NCBI RefSeq assembly: GCF_000292915.1
Contig: NC_018513.1
Span: 992,001 to 1,056,000 of the forward strand
Direction of reading: 5' to 3'
Length of the DNA stretch: 64,000 nt
DNA from: Burkholderia cepacia GG4
GTDB lineage: Bacteria; Pseudomonadota; Gammaproteobacteria; Burkholderiales; Burkholderiaceae
How positions within the stretch are numbered: position 1 is the stretch's first letter; every line of letters begins with the position of its first letter. Made by a program: the position numbers and the translations under genes. This document shows positions 57,955 to 64,000 of the stretch, one piece after another. The notes under the pieces are model-generated. The model had not been told where the DNA came from, made no database searches, and saw nothing but the letters and a program-made list of their open reading frames with translations.

Positions 57955-58917
57955 ATGAGCACGACGCTCGAGCAATCCGCCTTTGCCCCGCCCACCGGTG
58001 CCGACGACCGCATGGGCCACCTCGACTGGCTCGAAGCCGAGTCGATCCACATCCTGCGCGAGCTGGTCGCCGAGTGCAGCAAGCCGGCGCTGTTGTTCTC
58101 GGGCGGCAAGGATTCGGTCGTCGTGCTGCACCTCGCGCTGAAGGCATTCGGCCTCGGCGCGAACCGCAAGACGACGCTGCCGTTCCCGCTCGTGCACATC
58201 GACACGGGTCACAACTACGAGGAAGTGATCGACTTCCGCGATCGCCGTGCGCAAGAGCTCGGCGCCGAGCTGGTGGTCGGCCACGTCGAGGATTCGATCA
58301 AGCGCGGCACCGTCGTGCTGCGCCGCGAAACCGATTCGCGCAACGCCGCGCAGGCCGTCACGCTGCTCGAGACCATCGAACAGCACGGCTACACGGCGCT
58401 GATCGGCGGCGCGCGCCGCGACGAAGAGAAGGCGCGTGCGAAGGAACGGATCTTCTCGTTCCGCGACGAATTCGGCCAGTGGGATCCGAAGGCGCAGCGC
58501 CCGGAACTGTGGAGCCTGTACAACGCCCGCCTGCACAAGGGCGAGCACCTGCGCGTGTTCCCGATCTCGAACTGGACCGAACTCGACGTGTGGCAGTACA
58601 TCGCGCGCGAGAACCTCGAACTGCCGTCGATCTACTACGCGCACGAGCGCGAGATCGTGCGCCGCAACGGGCTGCTCGTGCCGGTCACGCCGCTCACGCC
58701 GATGCGTGACGGCGAGTCGAGCGAGATCGCCCAGGTGCGCTTCCGCACGGTCGGCGACATCAGCTGCACGTGCCCGGTCGAGAGCGATGCGGACGACGTC
58801 GAGAAGATCATCGCCGAGACGGCGGTGACCGAGATCACCGAGCGCGGCGCGACCCGGATGGACGACCAGGCGTCCGAGGCCGCGATGGAACAGCGCAAGA
58901 AGCAAGGTTATTTCTGA
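57955..58917 (+). CDS. cysD: Sulfate adenylyltransferase subunit 2
   Basis: 320 aa. PP-loop ATP pyrophosphatase motif ALLFSGGKDSVVVLHLALKAF; HIDTGHNYEEVIDFRD and GARRDEEKARAKERIFSFRD are CysD hallmarks. Start is ATG 57955 (MSTTLEQSAF) with AAGGA upstream; 18 upstream in-frame codons are not family-like. Works as a heterodimer with CysN, encoded 22 bp downstream. Confidence 0.95.
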   Translation: MSTTLEQSAFAPPTGADDRMGHLDWLEAESIHILRELVAECSKPALLFSGGKDSVVVLHLALKAFGLGANRKTTLPFPLVHIDTGHNYEEVIDFRDRRAQELGAELVVGHVEDSIKRGTVVLRRETDSRNAAQAVTLLETIEQHGYTALIGGARRDEEKARAKERIFSFRDEFGQWDPKAQRPELWSLYNARLHKGEHLRVFPISNWTELDVWQYIARENLELPSIYYAHEREIVRRNGLLVPVTPLTPMRDGESSEIAQVRFRTVGDISCTCPVESDADDVEKIIAETAVTEITERGATRMDDQASEAAMEQRKKQGYF

Positions 58918-58939
58918 AGCACACGAGGACATTCACATC

Positions 58940-60256
58940 ATGAGCATCATCGAGAACAACGAAGACCTCGGCGTGCTGCGCTTCATCACCGCAGGCAGCG
59001 TCGACGACGGCAAGAGCACGCTGATCGGCCGCCTGCTGTACGACAGCAAGGCCGTACTGTCCGACCAGCTTTCCGCGTTGTCGCGCGCGAAGAACAAGCG
59101 CACGGTCGGCGACGAGCTCGACCTCGCGCTGCTGACGGACGGGCTCGAGGCCGAGCGTGAGCAGGGCATCACGATCGACGTTGCATACCGCTACTTCGCG
59201 ACCGCGAAGCGCAAGTTCATCATCGCCGATACGCCGGGCCACGAGCAGTACACGCGCAACATGGTGACGGGCGCGTCGACGGCACACGCGGCGATCGTCC
59301 TGATCGACGCGACGCGCATCACGGTCGAGAACGGCCTCGTGCAGCTCCTGCCGCAGACCAAGCGCCACAGCGCGATCGTCAAGCTGCTCGGCCTGCAGCA
59401 CGTGATCGTCGCGATCAACAAGATGGACCTCGTCGACTACAGCGAAGCGCGCTTCAACGAGATCCGCGACGCGTACGTCGCGCTCGCGAAGCAGCTCGGC
59501 CTGACCGACGTGCGTTTCGTGCCGGTGTCGGCGCTGAAGGGCGACAACATCGTCGGCGCGAGCGAGCGCATGCCGTGGTACGCGGGCGAACCGCTGCTCG
59601 ACGTGCTCGAATCGCTGCCGGTCGAGACGCAGGCGCATGACGCGCTGCGTTTCCCGGTGCAGTGGGTCGCACGCCAGGACGGCAGCTCGGCCGACGATTT
59701 CCGCGGCTACATGGGCCGGATCGAGTCGGGCGAGGTGAAGGTCGGCGACGAAATCGTCGTGCTGCCGTCGAACCGCACCGCGACGATCGCCGAGATCGTC
59801 GCGCCGGTGCCGGGCGGCACCGCGTCCGTCGCGCATGCATTCGCGGGCCAGACGGTGACGATTCGCCTGGCGGAAGATGTCGACGTGTCGCGTGGCGACA
59901 TGTTCGTCACGACCGCCGAGCCGGTCGAGCCGGCGAAGAAGCTCGAGGCCGACCTGTGCTGGTTCGACGAGACGCCGCTGTCGCCGCAGCGCAAGTACCT
60001 GCTGAAGCAGACCACCAGCACGGTGTTCGCGAAGATCGGCGCGGTCAAGCAAGTGCTCGACGTGCATACGCTGTCGCACGCGACCGACCGTCAGGAACTG
60101 AAGATGAACGACATCGGCCGCGTCGCGCTGACGCTGCAGAAGCCGATCGTCTGCGACACGTACGATGCGCATCCGGGCACGGGTGCGTTCGTGCTGATCG
60201 ACGAGGCGACGCACCACACGGTCGCCGCCGGCATGATCCGGGCGTTCTCGGCCTAA
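58940..60256 (+). CDS. cysN: Sulfate adenylyltransferase subunit 1 (GTPase)
   Basis: 438 aa EF-Tu-like GTPase driving APS synthesis. G1 GSVDDGKSTLIGRLLYDS, G3 DTPGHEQYTRNM, G4 INKMDLVD. It ends after the beta-barrel domains with no C-terminal APS kinase fusion (CysNC type), again pointing to the direct APS route. GAGGA precedes the ATG. Confidence 0.95.
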   Translation: MSIIENNEDLGVLRFITAGSVDDGKSTLIGRLLYDSKAVLSDQLSALSRAKNKRTVGDELDLALLTDGLEAEREQGITIDVAYRYFATAKRKFIIADTPGHEQYTRNMVTGASTAHAAIVLIDATRITVENGLVQLLPQTKRHSAIVKLLGLQHVIVAINKMDLVDYSEARFNEIRDAYVALAKQLGLTDVRFVPVSALKGDNIVGASERMPWYAGEPLLDVLESLPVETQAHDALRFPVQWVARQDGSSADDFRGYMGRIESGEVKVGDEIVVLPSNRTATIAEIVAPVPGGTASVAHAFAGQTVTIRLAEDVDVSRGDMFVTTAEPVEPAKKLEADLCWFDETPLSPQRKYLLKQTTSTVFAKIGAVKQVLDVHTLSHATDRQELKMNDIGRVALTLQKPIVCDTYDAHPGTGAFVLIDEATHHTVAAGMIRAFSA

Positions 60257-60326
60257 CCGGCGCTGCGCGCCGCCTCGCGGCGGCGCGGGCGGCCGCCGCC
60301 GTAGCAGGACTAGCGAAGCGACAAAC

Positions 60327-61076
60327 ATGGGCAAGGTGTATCTGATCGGAGCAGGGCCGGGCGCCGCGGACCTCATCACGGTGCGTGGCGCGCGGCTGCT
60401 CGAGCAAGCCGACGTCGTGCTGCACGACGCGCTCGTCGAGCCCGCGATGCTCGACTACGCGCCGAACGCGCGGAAGATCGCGGTCGGCAAGCGCTGCGGG
60501 CAGCGCTCGACCGCGCAGCACTTCATCAACAAGCAGATCGTCGACGCGGCGCGCGAGCATGCGTGCGTCGTGCGGCTGAAGGGCGGCGACCCGATGCTGT
60601 TCGGTCGCGCGGAAGAGGAAATGCGCGCGCTCGAGGCGGCCGGCATCGACTACGAGGTCGTGCCGGGGATCACCGCGGCGCTGGCCGGCGCGGCAACGCT
60701 GAAGCGCTCGCTGACGCTGCGCGGCGTGTCGCGCAGTGTCGCGTTCGCGACGCACAGCCGTGCCGCGGGCAGCGACGAGATTCGCGAAGCGGCACGCGCC
60801 GATTCGATCGTCTACTACATGGGCCGCGACAGCGCGCCCGGCATCGCGCAGGAACTGATCGACGCGGGCCGTGCGCCCGCGACGCCGGTGGCGATCGTCG
60901 AGGCCTGCAGCACCGCGCGCGAGCGCACGCTCACGCTGACGCTCGCGCAGATGGCGGCGGGTGACGCGCAGGCTTGGCTCGATCCCGCGGAACCGAGCTT
61001 GCTGATGATCGGCGATGCATTCGCCGAACGGACGCGGCGCGCGAAAGACGGCGGTGCGTTGCAGGATGCCGCTTGA
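60327..61076 (+). CDS. cobA: Uroporphyrinogen-III C-methyltransferase
   Basis: 249 aa S-adenosylmethionine-dependent methyltransferase forming precorrin-2. VYLIGAGPGAADLITVRGARLL at the N-terminus, the RLKGGDPMLFGRAEEE motif and VVPGITAALAGAA are diagnostic. It is a stand-alone enzyme with no CysG dehydrogenase/chelatase part, 70 bp downstream of cysN, so it likely supplies siroheme for CysI as part of the cys operon. Confidence 0.93.
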   Translation: MGKVYLIGAGPGAADLITVRGARLLEQADVVLHDALVEPAMLDYAPNARKIAVGKRCGQRSTAQHFINKQIVDAAREHACVVRLKGGDPMLFGRAEEEMRALEAAGIDYEVVPGITAALAGAATLKRSLTLRGVSRSVAFATHSRAAGSDEIREAARADSIVYYMGRDSAPGIAQELIDAGRAPATPVAIVEACSTARERTLTLTLAQMAAGDAQAWLDPAEPSLLMIGDAFAERTRRAKDGGALQDAA

Positions 61077-61133
61077 GGCTTGAGTCGACGTAGCGACAGG
61101 TGCGGCAAGCGATGCATCGAGTGCCGCCGGTCT

Positions 61134-61180
61134 GCGGGCGAAAAAAAAGCGCTGGCTTCGCAAGCCGGCGCTTTTTTCTT
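61134..61180. terminator. Bidirectional terminator between cobA and cbiX
   Basis: AAAAAAGCGCTGGCTT-CGC-AAGCCGGCGCTTTTTT, one G-T pair in the stem, with long A and T runs on either side. Confidence 0.92.
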
Positions 61181-61197
61181 TGGGCTCGCCGATTCGC

Positions 61198-61581
61198 TTA
61201 CGCGCCGCGGCCGTCCTGGTCGATGCAGTAGCGTGCGATCGCATCGAGCACGCCGTCGTCTTCCCCGACGGCCGTCGCGCAACGGATCTCGACGCCCGGA
61301 TGCACGGCGCGGCACGCATCGACGAGTTGCGGCAGGTCGCGACGGACATGGCCGCCCTGGCCGAAGAATACCGGTACCACGGTGATGCGCGTGCAGCCGG
61401 CCGCGACCTGCGCGGCGACGGCCGTGTCGAGCGACGGCGTCATCAGTTCGAGGAACGCGAGCGACACATGCGGCGCGGACGCGCCGGCACCGCGCAGCCG
61501 CGCGGCCAGCCGCTCGAACGGCTCGGCCCAGCGCGGATCGCGTGCGCCGTGGCCGAACAGGACGATGCCGTGCGAACTCAT
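61198..61581 (-). CDS. cbiX: Short sirohydrochlorin chelatase (CbiX/SirB type)
   Basis: 127 aa, the short homodimeric form of the chelatase. Metal-binding histidines lie in LFGHGARDPRW and VVPVFFGQGGHVRRDLP. It inserts Fe2+ (or Co2+) into sirohydrochlorin. Convergent with cobA across a shared terminator, it completes siroheme synthesis except for the precorrin-2 dehydrogenase, which is not in the window. It starts 26 bp downstream of the lptG stop on the same strand, so it may be read from the lpt unit. Confidence 0.88.
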   Translation of the reverse strand: MSSHGIVLFGHGARDPRWAEPFERLAARLRGAGASAPHVSLAFLELMTPSLDTAVAAQVAAGCTRITVVPVFFGQGGHVRRDLPQLVDACRAVHPGVEIRCATAVGEDDGVLDAIARYCIDQDGRGA

Positions 61582-61606
61582 GTCGAAGCCTCCGTCGTGA
61601 CGGCGC

Positions 61607-62755
61607 TCAGTGCCGGTCGACCCACTTGAGCGCGAACAGGCCGAGCGCGAGATAGATCAGGCCCGGCGTCGCCGCGGTCAGCGGCGCGGGCCACGTGTTC
61701 AGCGTGCCGATGTGCGAGAACAGCGTGTTGAGCAGTTGGAAGCTCATGCCGAGCATGATGCCGCCGAACACCTTCACGCCGACCACGCCGGCGCGCGTAT
61801 GCAGGTAGGCGAACGGCAGCGACAGCACCAGCATCACGAACACTGCGAACGGGTAGATCAGCTTGCGCCACAGCGCGATGTCGTAGCGTTGCGTGTCCTG
61901 CTGGTTCTCGTGCAAGTGCTGGATGTAGCGGAACAGGTTGATGATCGACATCCGTTCCGGCGACACGAGCAGCACCGACAGGATCTGCGGTGTCAGGTCC
62001 GAGCGCAGCCGGTATTCGGGCAGCGTCACCTGCTGCGACCGGTATACGGGGTTCAGCGCGTCGGCCGGCTGGCCGCTGATCGGCTTGATCGGCGTCAGTT
62101 CGGTCTCCGTGACACCCTTGAGCAGCCAGTGGCCCGGCGGCTCGTAGCTGCCCGTCTGGGCGATCCGCACGTTCTGCAGCTGGAATTTCGAATCGAATTC
62201 GTAGATGCGCACATTGCTGATCGTCGAATCGGGCGACAGGCTGCCGACGTTCACGAAGCGCGTGACCTGCTCGCCGTTCTCGCGGGCCGCGAGCGTGTCC
62301 TTCACCCACACGCCCGACTGGAAGTTCGACGACACCGACGCGCCGAGCGCCTGCAGCCGCACGCGTTCGGACAGCTGGTCGGCGTACGGGCCGACGAACT
62401 CGCCGATCAGGTAGGTGATGATCACGAGCGGAATGCCGATCTTCAGCAGCGAGCGCAGCGCCTGGTTGGTCGCGAGGCCCGACACGCGGAAGATCGTGAA
62501 TTCCGAGTTCGCGGCCATCTGCGCGAACACGTAGATCGCGCTGATCAGCGCGGCGACCGGGATGATCTCGTAGAAGCGCGACGGCGTCTGCAGCGCGACG
62601 CGCAGCACCGCGTAGCCGAACTTGTAGTTGCCGTGCCCGACCGAGTTCAGTTCGCTGATCAGGTCGAAGAAGAAGAACAGGCCCGAGAACGCGAACAGGA
62701 TGAAGACGAACGTGACGTAGATCTGCCGCGCGAAGTATTTTTCATAGAGCCGCAT
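61607..62755 (-). CDS. lptG: LPS export ABC transporter permease LptG
   Basis: 382 aa, six membrane helices flanking a large periplasmic beta-jellyroll domain (residues about 130-280). YEKYFARQIYVTFVFILFAFSGLFFFFDLISEL is the YjgP/YjgQ-family front end. With LptF and LptB it extracts LPS from the inner membrane. It starts 3 bp after the lptF stop. Confidence 0.93.
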   Translation of the reverse strand: MRLYEKYFARQIYVTFVFILFAFSGLFFFFDLISELNSVGHGNYKFGYAVLRVALQTPSRFYEIIPVAALISAIYVFAQMAANSEFTIFRVSGLATNQALRSLLKIGIPLVIITYLIGEFVGPYADQLSERVRLQALGASVSSNFQSGVWVKDTLAARENGEQVTRFVNVGSLSPDSTISNVRIYEFDSKFQLQNVRIAQTGSYEPPGHWLLKGVTETELTPIKPISGQPADALNPVYRSQQVTLPEYRLRSDLTPQILSVLLVSPERMSIINLFRYIQHLHENQQDTQRYDIALWRKLIYPFAVFVMLVLSLPFAYLHTRAGVVGVKVFGGIMLGMSFQLLNTLFSHIGTLNTWPAPLTAATPGLIYLALGLFALKWVDRH

Positions 62756-62758
62756 CGA

Positions 62759-63850
62759 TCATGCTCCCGAGCGGCCGAACAGCGCGCGTGTAAACAGCGG
62801 ACGATTGCGCACGCGCAACCAGAAGATGAACGCGACGATCACCGCGACGACCGCGTGCAGGCCGACGAGGCCGACGCCGAACGACATCTTGCCCTGTTCG
62901 ATCTGCGCCTGGACGACGTTCAGCAGGTTCGAGTAAGTGAGGTAGATCAGTACGGCCATCACGAGGTTGATCGTGCGGCTGCGGCGCGGGTTCTGGTACG
63001 ACAACGGGATGCCGAGCACCAGCAGGTTGATCGCGATCAGCGGCAGCCCCGCGCGCCATGCGAATTCCGCGAGGTTGTCACGCGTCGGGTTGCGCAGCAG
63101 CTCCGGTGTTGGCGTGCTGTTGGTGGTCGGCACGTTGGTGACCGGGGTGCTCGTGATCTTCACGCCGTAGCGCTGGAACTCCATGATCTTGAAGTTCGGC
63201 TGGCCAGGCGTGCCGTCGTAGCGGCGGCCGTCTTCCAGCACGACGAAACGGTCGCCGTCACGGGTTTCCGTATGGCCCGTGTGCGACACGACGACATTCA
63301 CCTTGCCGTTTTCGGTCGACGTGACGAACACGTTCTGCACCTTGCTCTGGTCCGGCGACATCTTCTCGATGAAGAACACGCGATGGTTCGTGGCCGATTC
63401 GCGGAACTGGCCGGGCGCGAGCAGCGAGATCTCGTCGCGCTGCTGGAAGCGCGCCTTGATCATCTTGCTCTGCTGGTTCGACCACGGCCAGCCGACGAAC
63501 GCGAAGAACGCGATCAGCAGGACGATCGGCGTGGCGAACACGCCGATCGGCTTGATCAGGCGCGTGAGGCTCACGCCCGACGCGAGCCAGACGACCATTT
63601 CGGAGTCCCGGTACCACCGGGTCAGCACGAACAGGATCGACACGAATAGCGTGACGACGAGCATCACGGCGAGATAGCCGATGACGGTCAGGCCGATCAG
63701 CACGAGCACGTCCCGCGGATCGATTTCGCCGGACGCGGCATAGCCGACGATGCGGATCATCATCGTCGTGAGCATGATCGTGAGCAGCACCATGAACACG
63801 GCGCCAGCCGTATACGCAAGCTCGCGCTGGAGGGAGCGTTCGAAGATCAT
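62759..63850 (-). CDS. lptF: LPS export ABC transporter permease LptF
   Basis: 363 aa, YjgP/YjgQ family with the same layout as LptG. MIFERSLQRELAYTAGAVFMVLLTIMLTTMMIRIVG starts the protein; the periplasmic domain contains RVFFIEKMSPDQSKVQNVFV. The start is ATG 63850; 39 upstream codons remain open but belong to the pepA promoter region. No strong Shine-Dalgarno. Divergent from pepA, the usual order in proteobacteria. Confidence 0.93.
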   Translation of the reverse strand: MIFERSLQRELAYTAGAVFMVLLTIMLTTMMIRIVGYAASGEIDPRDVLVLIGLTVIGYLAVMLVVTLFVSILFVLTRWYRDSEMVVWLASGVSLTRLIKPIGVFATPIVLLIAFFAFVGWPWSNQQSKMIKARFQQRDEISLLAPGQFRESATNHRVFFIEKMSPDQSKVQNVFVTSTENGKVNVVVSHTGHTETRDGDRFVVLEDGRRYDGTPGQPNFKIMEFQRYGVKITSTPVTNVPTTNSTPTPELLRNPTRDNLAEFAWRAGLPLIAINLLVLGIPLSYQNPRRSRTINLVMAVLIYLTYSNLLNVVQAQIEQGKMSFGVGLVGLHAVVAVIVAFIFWLRVRNRPLFTRALFGRSGA

Positions 63851-63972
63851 TCTTGATGAGAAGAGGGCGGGAGGCTGCGCACGCGTGGTGGAGCGCTCGC
63901 GCCGCCAGGGGAAAAATAGCGGATAATTGCGGCTTTCATCCTTAGCCCAGATTTTATCCGAGGACAAGCGCG

Positions 63973-64000
63973 ATGGACTTTAGCATAAAAGGCTGTGATT
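63973..64000 (+). CDS. pepA: Leucyl aminopeptidase, first nine codons only
   Basis: ATG at 63973 preceded by GAGGA; the visible peptide MDFSIKGCD matches the N-terminus I recall for Burkholderia PepA, and pepA divergent from lptF is the conserved arrangement. The gene runs off the window, so the call rests on nine residues plus synteny. The 122-bp gap carries A/T-rich promoter sequence (GATAAT at about 63922). Confidence 0.65.

Noticed and set aside
60257..60326. GC-rich inverted repeats between cysN and cobA as a terminator
   Set aside because: No T run follows and spacing suits continued transcription into cobA.

Overview
The window is 64 kb of GC-rich, densely coding chromosomal DNA. Gene content and protein sequence point to a Burkholderia, most likely the Burkholderia cepacia complex, main chromosome. 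Pointers are the adjacent dimeric and monomeric isocitrate dehydrogenases, clpS-clpA, ileS-lspA-coaBC-dut, fkpB-ispH, livKHMGF, the cysI-DUF934-cysH-cysD-cysN operon and lptF-lptG facing pepA. The organism call is inference from family resemblance; no database was searched. I see no prophage, insertion sequence, CRISPR array or secretion island, so this is mostly core genome with a few decayed or rearranged spots.

Layout. 1-1000: a truncated OmpR-type response regulator runs head-on into the truncated 3' end of a secreted glycine-rich protein gene carrying a 15-bp tandem array. 1244-6508 (mostly minus): NiCoT nickel/cobalt permease, a second-copy EF-G, a DUF192 protein, a tiny Lys/His/Ala-rich secreted protein, and an RluE-type pseudouridine synthase. 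6783-10548: two unrelated NADP-isocitrate dehydrogenases. 11588-19118: Tat-exported multicopper oxidase, cold-shock protein, ClpS/ClpA, an APC permease and a COG4705 membrane protein. 19171-25385 (minus): probable operon ribF-ileS-lspA-coaBC-dut. 25508-28821: purN, an RsmB-like rRNA methyltransferase and an MscS channel. 29043-34771: a fatty acid desaturase, nadA-nadC facing nadB, and rpmB-rpmG. 35010-37360: radC divergent from fkpB-ispH. 37632-42337: livHMGF behind a badly decayed livK. 42632-50468: small metabolic genes, including argD with an arginine-rich leader ORF and an intrinsic terminator in its 5' leader. 50643-53663: a LysR regulator, a hydrolase remnant, a small lipoprotein, tRNA-Leu(CAA) and an orphan periplasmic binding protein. 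53728-61581: cysB divergent from the sulfate assimilation operon, followed by siroheme genes. 61607-64000: lptG and lptF, divergent from the first codons of pepA.

How genes work together. CysD/CysN make APS, CysH (carrying the Fe-S cysteines of APS reductases) makes sulfite, and CysI with DUF934 makes sulfide. CobA and CbiX supply two of the three steps to siroheme, the CysI cofactor, and the CysB-type regulator is divergently placed. NadB, NadA and NadC form the aspartate route to NAD. LptF/LptG are the inner-membrane part of LPS export.

The most interesting signals are the candidate arginine attenuator of argD, the decayed livK beside an intact Liv permease, a 34-bp near-palindrome with a second partial copy before nadA, a PmrA/QseB-like box before the fourfold-repeat COG4705 protein, and the rearranged or misassembled left edge with its repeat array.
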